Under the pieces are notes generated by a model, which searched no databases, was not told the origin of the DNA, and worked only from the letters and a program-made list of their open reading frames with translations. A DNA stretch of 64,000 bases from Candidatus Zixiibacteriota bacterium (GTDB taxonomy: Bacteria > Zixibacteria > MSB-5A5 > GN15 > JACZUZ01). Shown here in pieces: positions 18,529-25,617 of the stretch (its first letter is position 1; the number at the start of each line of letters is the position of its first letter). Made by a program: the position numbers and the translations under genes. The stretch covers positions 124,001-188,000 of the forward strand of contig JAJRPJ010000012.1 in the NCBI GenBank assembly GCA_024280835.1, given 5' to 3'.

Positions 18529-19410
18529 TCATTTAGCTGGCTTTTCAATCACTTCTGGCAAGCGCGCCTTCATGCGCTGATACACACTTCTATTAAACCG
18601 CAGACCACTCGAAAGTTCCCCCATGGCGGCAATTTGGCTTTCGGCATTATCGATCCTTGCCTGTGTCTCGGGATGTCCAGCGACGAGCTTCTCAAAGGCG
18701 TTGGCGTTCCGACCGCCAGCCTCGGCCAAATGCTCAAACATGCCAACTGCACCCTGCGGATTATAACCTGCAAGAGACATATACTCAATTCCGTACCTAT
18801 CCGCTTCCGCCTCAGCGCTTCGTGAATATCCAGCAAAAACCAGGGATAAACCCACGCCAACTGCGGCATCCCTCACCTGCGAACTTTCAGAATCACCAAA
18901 GACAAATGCGTAACCCAATTGCGCAACTAGTCCTTTTTGCACACGCTTCATACCGTGACGCGCCACAACATGAGAAATCTCATGGCTCATGACTGCCGCT
19001 AATTGGGCTTCATTATCCATAATCCTCAGGAGACCAGTGTAGAAATAGATATATCCACCTGGTAGCGCAAAAGCATTAATCTGGTCAGAATCGATAACTG
19101 CAAAATGATATCCTAAATCACGTCTATCAGAAACCGCCACCAGCTTTTCGCCAACCTCAGTTATATAACTCTGCCAGAGAGAGTCATCCAATATAGTTGA
19201 CTCGAGGCGCACCTGTTCATTGATCTGCTTACCTGTAGCAACTTCATAATCCGTTCCAAAAAGCAGAAATGACTTCTTCCCTCTCGGCCCAGTAGTCACA
19301 CAAGCGGACACTCCCAATGCTCCAACAAGTAAAGCCAGCACAATATTGCGCCAAAGCACATGTTTTTTTTGAATCTGCGAATGTGATTTATTGCTAGTAG
19401 TCTTGAACAT
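18529..19410 (-). CDS. M48-family metalloprotease lipoprotein
   Basis: This is a 293-residue BepA/LoiP-like periplasmic zinc protease anchored by lipid. The lipobox VSAC (Cys37) follows a hydrophobic segment. HEISH at 143-147 provides two zinc ligands, and the downstream Glu in the SRSAEAEADRYG segment (about 200) the third. RFNRSVYQRMKARLP near the C-terminus is the usual family tail. BepA has a TPR domain that is missing here, so LoiP/YcaL-like members are closer. Such proteases check outer-membrane protein and LptD assembly, which fits the many barrel genes nearby. The small Tic20-like membrane protein gene ends 65 nt upstream. Confidence 0.9.
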   Translation of the reverse strand: MFKTTSNKSHSQIQKKHVLWRNIVLALLVGALGVSACVTTGPRGKKSFLLFGTDYEVATGKQINEQVRLESTILDDSLWQSYITEVGEKLVAVSDRRDLGYHFAVIDSDQINAFALPGGYIYFYTGLLRIMDNEAQLAAVMSHEISHVVARHGMKRVQKGLVAQLGYAFVFGDSESSQVRDAAVGVGLSLVFAGYSRSAEAEADRYGIEYMSLAGYNPQGAVGMFEHLAEAGGRNANAFEKLVAGHPETQARIDNAESQIAAMGELSSGLRFNRSVYQRMKARLPEVIEKPAK

Positions 19411-19475
19411 AAATAGAATAAAGTTACGCTGAGTGGAAACAAATAATCGGGATGGACCTAGGCATGGCCTTGGAC

Positions 19476-19841
19476 TTATATCTTGATTTTGTCGGCCAGA
19501 TCTGCAATAAGCGGTAAACGTACTCGTTTGCCTTGTAAGGCAAACAAAATACCAGCAATCGATGAACCAATGCAGGCAATTAATACCGCTCGCCAGACCA
19601 AAGATGAAATTGCGGGGATAAGAAAAACTGAAGCAAAAATTTCTATCAAGAACAAAACCAAACCCTGTTTAGCATGAAAACGCAGGTTCTTGTTTTCAGA
19701 AAGACGCAGAATTGGCAGTAGACAAAGGAACGGAATATATGAAAAAACGATATACAGCGGATTGCTAATACGATCATCATCCCCGCCCGGGAAAAAATCG
19801 TCGCCTATATCTGAAAACGGAGATTCTTTCATGTCATCCAT
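19476..19841 (-). CDS. Small DUF4870/Tic20-like membrane protein
   Basis: The 121-residue product has an acidic N-terminus and three hydrophobic segments (about 30-45, 60-80, 83-103). The RFHAKQGLVLFLIEI stretch is the hallmark of the DUF4870/Tic20-like family of small bacterial membrane proteins of unknown function. Met1 and Met4 are both possible starts. It lies upstream of the M48 protease gene and is probably transcribed with it. Confidence 0.75.
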   Translation of the reverse strand: MDDMKESPFSDIGDDFFPGGDDDRISNPLYIVFSYIPFLCLLPILRLSENKNLRFHAKQGLVLFLIEIFASVFLIPAISSLVWRAVLIACIGSSIAGILFALQGKRVRLPLIADLADKIKI

Positions 19842-20039
19842 AACATTCCCACTTTATTTTCTACGCCAAACCAACCCAACAATGGCTCCTTACTAACTGG
19901 AGCATAGACCCCTGCTGGGAATGAACGCTGATTGATTGCGCATGTCAAGGAAGTTGTCACAGTGAAATCAGCGTTAGGGCCATCTGAGAGAAAATATCAT
20001 ATCAGATAGCATACATCGTTCGCCCAAAATAGACCTACA

Positions 20040-20069
20040 AAACAATACCGTTTGAAACAATACCGTTAC
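20040..20069. repeat. 15-nt tandem duplication in an intergenic region
   Basis: AAACAATACCGTTTG (20040-20054) is followed directly by AAACAATACCGTTAC (20055-20069), 13 of 15 identical. It lies 3' of the TPR gene on the minus strand. Confidence 0.8.
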
Positions 20070-20105
20070 AAAACAAATGGGTCCCCAGATTATTCGGGAG
20101 AACAA

Positions 20106-20783
20106 TCAATTGGCTGGTTTGACTTCGGCAAACAAACGTTGGGCGATTCCAGGAAGCGCGGACTGCCAAAAATCTGAGTTTATCATGTCCAAAGTTTTTT
20201 GGGCATTGACCTTATCACCAGCTTGCAGATAATTCCTTAAAGCTCCAAGAGCATTGTCTTCGGCTGTCGGACCTTTGGGGTAGTAATTCAGAGCCTTCAG
20301 GTATTGGCTAGCAGCCTCTGCATAGTCCCCTTTAACCTCTTTACAGGCAGCGACACCAGCTAGAGCAGCTGTATGAGTTATTTTGACATCTGAATATTTA
20401 CTAACATACTCAGAGAACGCAATCTCGGCCTGTTCGTAGTTCTTACTAAGGTAATTGACACTTGCAACCATGTATAAGGCTTCGCCACCAATCGCACTAC
20501 CACTGTACTTGTCGGCCACCGTTTTCATTTCAAGTAAACCAACTTGCAAATTACCACTCAGTAAAAGTGTCTTGGCTTGGGACAATTCAGTGCGAGCATC
20601 CGCCAACTGTCCATCGCGATAATCTTGAAAAAAGTACACTCCCACAACAAGCGAAACAACGATCGCAATACCACCGAGCAAAGTCGTAAAATTATCCGTG
20701 GCCCAAGTACGAACCTCTCCCATGAAGTCCGTAAACTTATCGCGTTTGATTTCTTGTTTGCTGAATGAAACTCTTGTACCCAT
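20106..20783 (-). CDS. Membrane-anchored TPR protein, YfgM-like
   Basis: The 225-residue protein has a cytoplasmic N-terminus (about 1-32), one transmembrane helix (TTLLGGIAIVVSLVVGVYFF, about 33-52) and periplasmic tetratricopeptide repeats (about 58-220; NYEQAEIAFSEYVSKY, GDYAEAASQYLKALNYYPKG). The layout matches the YfgM/TPR_21 family, which in proteobacteria works with the periplasmic chaperone network at the Sec translocon. YfgM function here is inferred from architecture only. It starts directly next to the 17-nt repeats at 20803. Confidence 0.8.
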   Translation of the reverse strand: MGTRVSFSKQEIKRDKFTDFMGEVRTWATDNFTTLLGGIAIVVSLVVGVYFFQDYRDGQLADARTELSQAKTLLLSGNLQVGLLEMKTVADKYSGSAIGGEALYMVASVNYLSKNYEQAEIAFSEYVSKYSDVKITHTAALAGVAACKEVKGDYAEAASQYLKALNYYPKGPTAEDNALGALRNYLQAGDKVNAQKTLDMINSDFWQSALPGIAQRLFAEVKPAN

Positions 20784-20802
20784 CTGCCACTAACTCCTTG
20801 AA

Positions 20803-20852
20803 GAATATTCTTGTTAAAGAGATATTCTTGTTAAATAAATATTCTTACTAAA
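20803..20852. repeat. Three imperfect 16-17-nt tandem repeats upstream of the TPR gene
   Basis: Units are GAATATTCTTGTTAAA, GAGATATTCTTGTTAAA and TAAATATTCTTACTAAA, beginning 20 nt before the start codon of the minus-strand TPR gene, so they lie in its leader or promoter. Confidence 0.85.
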
Positions 20853-20995
20853 TAAACCTATCTAATCGTCATTGGAGTGCATGCTGTGCGAAACACTTTG
20901 CACACAACTTTTGCACACAAACCTACATACTTCCTTTAGAACAGACCAATTAGACCTCTTCACCCTCTGCCCTATGGCAAAAGCCAGACCCAAAT

Positions 20996-21046
20996 GAACT
21001 CATTTCAGAAAAGAACTCACTTTAGAAAAAAATCTCTCTAGAAATA
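20996..21046. repeat. Three imperfect 17-nt tandem repeats over a stop codon
   Basis: Units are GAACTCATTTCAGAAAA (20996), GAACTCACTTTAGAAAA (21013) and AAATCTCTCTAGAAATA (21030-21046). The third covers the TAG of the FadL-like gene (21038-21040). Confidence 0.8.
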
Positions 21047-22624
21047 ACCAGTGAAACTGATTGTAATCCGATGGTCACGAACCGAAGAGATAGAGTTTCT
21101 AGTTCCGTCTACCAAGTAGGGAGCTGCATCTGAAGTCAAACGTGGATCAAATTCATTTGGCGTCAGTGAATTAACTGTTCCTAACTCGCGTGCAACTGTG
21201 GTATTGAAGCTCTGTGAATAGGATGTAAATGAATATGCGATATCAAGCGTTCTCTGTGCGGAGTGCAGACCAAAGCCGAATGAGAAGCTAATCGCTGAAA
21301 CTTGACTACCCAACTGATCATTAAAACGGTTTACGTTCGCATTATCGAGAAATGCCGCCGCTGCGCCAGCATACTCTGGATCATTTGTCGCCTGTAAACT
21401 AAGCGGCAAACGTGGGTCTCTTCGACCATTGTAGGTGAAAGAGTAATTGTCTACGTCACTAAACGGCTGCGGCAAATATCCGAAGCCAGCGCGTACTGGA
21501 ATCTGACCCAACTTTGATTCGAGGGTATACTCACCACCGACACGAATCTGCAAAACATTGTTCCAATTAGTCGGCTCATTGTGGAAGAAAGTTTCTTTTG
21601 TGCCACCTTGACTAATTCTAATTGAATCAAGAAGTAAGAAATCGGAACTGGAAAATCCACGATAATCGAAGTCGATACTGGTCAAGAAACTCTCCGACCA
21701 GTAATGCGACAGACCAAGAACTACATTCAAGGGCATTTGAATCTTTGTTTCGACATCCGGAAACAAGAGCGTATCTGAACTAAGGGGACCTGTTGAAATC
21801 GCTGCGCCATTATTGGTGTTAATTCTGTCCAGTGTTACGTCATCAGAGATTTTAATATTGAAAGGAGTTCGAATATTTAATCCTAGTGTTGTACTCTCAC
21901 TAAGCTCATACATGCCACCAAAATTAAAGTTGAATCCTGAGAGGGTCAAAGAATCCAACTGCCGTAGCGAACGAGAATAATCAACGAACTGACCAAAGTC
22001 GAATGCTTGAGACTCATATGTCTCAGTACGAAATTCGTCAACAATCACTCTCCCAAAGTAAATGTTGGCTGTCAAACCAAATGAAAGCTTCTCTGATAAA
22101 GTTGTTGAGAATCCCATATTGAAGGAACTCAACGACCCATCGCGAGTGGTGACTAAATCAGTCACGCCAGGTGATGACAAATGCGGAAAAATCTTTTCAG
22201 CAAAAACATTATAAGTGTCGAAATGCCTAGTGACACCAGCGCCAAGTACGAAGTGGTGTTTCTTAATCTCCAACGGGGCAACAAGAACTGCATTGCGGAA
22301 GAAATTGCTGTTTGAGCCAGAATGATCCACAGTTCTCGCACTGTTGAAATCATAGTTGCCACGTGAAATGAAATTTGCCCAATCGAACGAAAAGTAAATC
22401 TCGTCAAGGTCTACCAAACCCGCAGGATTCCAAGACAGTGCATATGGACCCTCGGCAACTGCTGTAAAAGCGTTGCCCATACCCACAGAGCGAGCGCCTC
22501 CACCAGTGAAGTTCCAACCGTAGTCAAAGTCCTGCGAAAATCTTTGCTGCGATTGTACAGGGTTGGCGTTGATTAAGGTAAAAAGAGAGATGGCGGTTAC
22601 CGAAGTCAAAAACCTGAAGCGCAT
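21038..22624 (-). CDS. FadL/OmpP1/TodX-like outer-membrane transporter
   Basis: The predicted protein has 528 residues, with a signal peptide ending near VQS-QQRFSQ. The N-terminal hatch motif GGGARSVGMGNAFTAVAEG and WNPAGL is shared with PorV/FadL proteins. A long barrel follows and ends ISFTGYF, with a terminal Phe as for BAM substrates. FadL-type channels move hydrophobic compounds such as long-chain fatty acids or aromatics across the outer membrane. The ATG at 22624 has GGAGG ten nt upstream, so the 13 upstream in-frame codons are not used. It resembles the PorV-like protein at 16210 in its first 40 mature residues. Confidence 0.85.
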   Translation of the reverse strand: MRFRFLTSVTAISLFTLINANPVQSQQRFSQDFDYGWNFTGGGARSVGMGNAFTAVAEGPYALSWNPAGLVDLDEIYFSFDWANFISRGNYDFNSARTVDHSGSNSNFFRNAVLVAPLEIKKHHFVLGAGVTRHFDTYNVFAEKIFPHLSSPGVTDLVTTRDGSLSSFNMGFSTTLSEKLSFGLTANIYFGRVIVDEFRTETYESQAFDFGQFVDYSRSLRQLDSLTLSGFNFNFGGMYELSESTTLGLNIRTPFNIKISDDVTLDRINTNNGAAISTGPLSSDTLLFPDVETKIQMPLNVVLGLSHYWSESFLTSIDFDYRGFSSSDFLLLDSIRISQGGTKETFFHNEPTNWNNVLQIRVGGEYTLESKLGQIPVRAGFGYLPQPFSDVDNYSFTYNGRRDPRLPLSLQATNDPEYAGAAAAFLDNANVNRFNDQLGSQVSAISFSFGFGLHSAQRTLDIAYSFTSYSQSFNTTVARELGTVNSLTPNEFDPRLTSDAAPYLVDGTRNSISSVRDHRITISFTGYF

Positions 22625-22726
22625 TCTCACATATCCTCCGAAGCAAGTAAGTCCTGAAAGCATATTTAGTTACTGTCCAATATTGAGTTCTGGGTTACAT
22701 ACCAACGACGCGTAATTCTTCCACTT

Positions 22727-22747
22727 CATATGAGCGCCGCTCATATG
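22727..22747. promoter_or_regulatory. 21-bp perfect palindrome upstream of the FadL-like gene
   Basis: CATATGAGCG, one spacer base, then CGCTCATATG: two 10-bp arms about 100 nt before the start codon. The symmetry is that of an operator for a dimeric regulator. It has no T run, so it is unlikely to be a terminator. Confidence 0.5.
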
Positions 22748-22914
22748 GCTCGCTAATATAGGTTCCTCTTCTAGCCCTGTCAATACACACCCGAAATGTT
22801 CGCTCATTGCAACTTCATGCCACATGGAAACTTACAATCAGGCCACTTAGTAATGGCTATCTCGATAGATAAGACAGCTCCCTGATTCGCAATCTGAAGC
22901 AAGTTATCAATCCA

Positions 22915-22988
22915 TACCCCCGGCAGGAATTGAACCTGCGGCCCGCAGTTTAGGAAACTGCTGCTCTATCCAACTGAGCTACGGGGGC
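22915..22988 (-). tRNA. tRNA-Arg (CCU anticodon)
   Basis: Minus strand. The 7-bp acceptor stem (GCCCCCG with CGGGGGT) closes with a G-U pair. The D arm reads AGCTCAGTTGGATAGAGC, the anticodon stem GCAGT/ACTGC with loop TTCCTAA gives CCT (reads AGG), and the T arm is GCAGG-TTCAATT-CCTGC. The CCA end is not encoded. Confidence 0.95.
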
Positions 22989-23114
22989 ATTGATTAAGAA
23001 CTTCTTGGAGGAGAATCTACCAATTGAGATAGTATTTATTACGGACTGGATCGATGCGCTCTAACCTATATATTCAACCAATCTCAGACCCTACAACTCT
23101 TCAATCATAGGATA

Positions 23115-23144
23115 TTCAATTGTCATGGCTTCAATTGTCAAAGG
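23115..23144. repeat. 15-nt tandem duplication over the apt stop codon
   Basis: TTCAATTGTCATGGC (23115-23129) is followed by TTCAATTGTCAAAGG (23130-23144), with the first 11 bases identical. The second copy carries the last codons and TGA stop of apt (23131-23133). Confidence 0.75.
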
Positions 23145-23703
23145 TGACAAATGTCTTAACAGCATACCCCGCTAACTTCTTGCGCCAAGGCAAAAAAGCC
23201 AAATCTATTAAGCAAACAATAGATTCAATCTTGGCGCCAGTAGCAAGAACCACCTCACAAGCAGCCAGCGCAGTTCCACCAGTAGCCAGAAGGTCGTCTA
23301 CAATCACGATCTTATCCGAATTATCTAACGCATCCTTGTGCATCTCTACCTTATCGGAGCCATATTCTAGTTCATAGTCAGCTGTATGAACTGCCGCTGG
23401 CAATTTGCCAGGTTTACGGATCGGGACAAAGCCGACTCCCATCTTCGCCGCCACTGCCGCTCCGACAATAAATCCTCTGGCTTCAATACCTACGATTTTG
23501 GTAGGACTATATAGACGACATTCTTCGACCATCAAATCAATAATTATCCCAAAAACTTTTGAATCTGACAAGGCTGGAGTTATGTCGCGAAACAAAATTC
23601 CTGCCTTTGGATAATCAGGCACATCTCGAATTGAGTTTCGTACTGTCTCAATCATTTTGATCTTGGAATCACTCTGGGACTTCGCCATTGTCTCAACTGA
23701 CAT
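23131..23703 (-). CDS. apt: adenine phosphoribosyltransferase
   Basis: This cytosolic purine-salvage enzyme converts adenine and PRPP to AMP and pyrophosphate. The 190-residue product shows the Apt N-terminus (IRDVPDYPKAGILFRDITP), IEARGFI, and the PRPP-binding loop IVIVDDLLATGGT. The ATG at 23703 is chosen because AAGGA lies 9 nt upstream and the 16 extra codons to 23751 are hydrophobic and not conserved. The acylphosphatase gene ends 54 nt upstream on the same strand. Confidence 0.95.
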   Translation of the reverse strand: MSVETMAKSQSDSKIKMIETVRNSIRDVPDYPKAGILFRDITPALSDSKVFGIIIDLMVEECRLYSPTKIVGIEARGFIVGAAVAAKMGVGFVPIRKPGKLPAAVHTADYELEYGSDKVEMHKDALDNSDKIVIVDDLLATGGTALAACEVVLATGAKIESIVCLIDLAFLPWRKKLAGYAVKTFVTFDN

Positions 23704-23757
23704 ATCTAATCCTTCTCTCGGAACAAAGCTAAAACTATAATTGAATAACACTACTAA

Positions 23758-24063
23758 TTATTTAATCGAAAACTCATTGAGAATTGCTGTATTTGTTTCA
23801 GAAATATCCCTAACCAAAACATCGTCTACCCTGCCAAATCTTGGGCCTTTACCAAGATCGACAACGAACTTTTCGACAGCCTCATCAAATCCAAAGGCCC
23901 TCACCTGCACCGTTCCATCTGGGCAATTGCGCGCCCAACCACCAATTCCATACTTATGAGCCTTTCGCTGGCAGAAAAACCGATAGCCAACTCCCTGAAC
24001 GTGGCCCGAGACCACAACTTCAAGCGCTTTTCGTCTGTTTGAGGCTCCGTCTTCTTCACTCAT
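23758..24063 (-). CDS. acyP: acylphosphatase
   Basis: A 101-residue small enzyme hydrolysing carboxyl-phosphate bonds. The signature VSGHVQGVGYRFFCQ holds catalytic Arg28, and GGWARNCPDGTVQV holds catalytic Asn46. Length and motif spacing are those of the family. It lies between the LOG-like gene and apt in the same direction with short gaps, suggesting a housekeeping transcript. Confidence 0.95.
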   Translation of the reverse strand: MSEEDGASNRRKALEVVVSGHVQGVGYRFFCQRKAHKYGIGGWARNCPDGTVQVRAFGFDEAVEKFVVDLGKGPRFGRVDDVLVRDISETNTAILNEFSIK

Positions 24064-24102
24064 AGCAATCGATACTTAAGACTAGAATAAATAGCACCAA
24101 AC

Positions 24103-24603
24103 TTATGAAGCCAACTCAAAAGCCAGCGCCACCGCCTCGGCGGCTTCCTGAACTTCATACAATGTTTCAGACATCTCTTGTGGCAGGTCTCTCTTCCAAT
24201 CCCCAAGTGAAATTACGGGTTTTCGGGCTATCAGGGCAAATGCAATTTCTGAAAGAGTCCCACTTTTCCCTGGAAGAGCAATAACCACTTCAGCGGAGCG
24301 GATTATCAAAGTGTTCCGAGCCTCCCCAAATCCAGTTGGAATGACAACCTCAACATATTCATTGGCTTGCTTAGAATCGCTCCCTGGTATTAAACCGACA
24401 GTTAGGCCGCCAGACGATTTGGCGCCACGGCACACAGCCTCCATCACACCTCCCAGTCCACCACAAACGACAATTCCATCACGCTCAGCAATCAAACGCC
24501 CGACTTCCTTAGCCAATTCAGCGGTTTTCTTATCTGGATCACCTGCGCCTATCACAGCAATCTGTAATTTTCTGGATGTAGTTTTTCTCTCTGTGACGCA
24601 CAC
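24103..24603 (-). CDS. LOG-like Rossmann protein, TIGR00725 family
   Basis: The core begins at QIAVIGAG and shows GIVVCGGLGGVMEAVCRGA, a GLIPG loop and LPGKSGTLSEIAFAL, the nucleotide-binding motifs of the LOG/MoCo-carrier superfamily (TIGR00725 type). Relatives release cytokinin-like nucleobases from nucleotides or carry molybdenum cofactor; which applies here is not clear. The frame is open back to 24846, but that would cross the tRNA-Pro gene and adds unconserved sequence. The GTG at 24603 is a plausible start giving 166 residues, and a TTG further up at about 24657 is an alternative. A molybdopterin-family enzyme is encoded at 61279, far away. Confidence 0.8.
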   Translation of the reverse strand: MCVTERKTTSRKLQIAVIGAGDPDKKTAELAKEVGRLIAERDGIVVCGGLGGVMEAVCRGAKSSGGLTVGLIPGSDSKQANEYVEVVIPTGFGEARNTLIIRSAEVVIALPGKSGTLSEIAFALIARKPVISLGDWKRDLPQEMSETLYEVQEAAEAVALAFELAS

Positions 24604-24748
24604 AGGGGAAGTATGGTCATTCTCGCCAAAATTATCAACAGCCGAAATTGACTTCAAGCAGATGACACTTTTCAAAATGAATTGGCTAAATGATTCGACT
24701 AATTGAATGTGGGAGACTAATCTGATATGACGAAGATGGCAAAAAACA

Positions 24749-24823
<75 letters not shown>

Positions 24824-24924
24824 ATGACGGACACATAATAAAGCAATATCGGCGCCTGTCAAGGTTCGATAAAGCGCCGAAAGCCCCATAAGAGGCGCCA
24901 ACTAGCAACCAAAGTCTAGCCTAT

Positions 24925-25575
24925 TTAGCTAGCAGTGCGATTCTTGTCGACCCAATACGCCCAAAGAACGAATAACCACTGTAGCTGTCCTATCCACGCA
25001 ATGGCTCCCGTATCAGGTGGCGGCGGCCCTAAGACATTTCCCGCATAAATCAACAACAGGAATCCGATTAAAGCCCAAAAACCGATTAGCCCCGAACGAT
25101 TATTGGCTTTAGTCGCTCGAAGATACAGAATAACGCCACTGATAAAGATGCCTCCCTCTAGTAATAGAGTCCCGAAGATTGAATTCCACAATCCAAAACC
25201 AAATAGTGGAGATTCACCAAGATGAAGTGGCAAGTCAGGTCGGTGCACTAGCAAATCCAAAACCCAATGACTAACAACCAAGCCGCCAATTATTATCGCG
25301 GCCTTGACCTCCCTTTTGACAATCCAATGAGCGCCGCCCAAAAGAGTCCCCCAAATGCACACCATTATCAAACTATGGGAATATGGATAACTGACAAAGT
25401 TGAGTGGTGTTAGTTTTGTATTACCAGGATCTATTGCGACATGCTCTACCCCCAACAATAGAAGTGAAGGCCAAAGCAAATCCAAGAATTGCGCCGAGAG
25501 AAACAGCGTACCAAGAGAAACCGCGGGGGTGACTTTCTTGGCCGCCAGTCCAACTCCAAAATGACCTATAAACAT
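24925..25575 (-). CDS. Polytopic membrane protein, YdjM-like hydrolase family
   Basis: The 216-residue product has six or seven hydrophobic segments. GHFGVGLAAKK at the N-terminus, PYSHSLIM and SHWVLDLLVHRPDLPLH resemble the His/Asp pattern of membrane-bound metal-dependent hydrolases (DUF457/YdjM), though these motifs are looser than in typical members. The reaction is unknown. It stands between tRNA-Pro and the kinase cluster, 42 nt after the end of the first kinase gene, so read-through transcription from the kinases is possible. Confidence 0.65.
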   Translation of the reverse strand: MFIGHFGVGLAAKKVTPAVSLGTLFLSAQFLDLLWPSLLLLGVEHVAIDPGNTKLTPLNFVSYPYSHSLIMVCIWGTLLGGAHWIVKREVKAAIIIGGLVVSHWVLDLLVHRPDLPLHLGESPLFGFGLWNSIFGTLLLEGGIFISGVILYLRATKANNRSGLIGFWALIGFLLLIYAGNVLGPPPPDTGAIAWIGQLQWLFVLWAYWVDKNRTAS

Positions 25576-25617
25576 TGCTGTTCCTTCTTACCTTTATTGA
25601 GGCGCTGACAATCTAGG

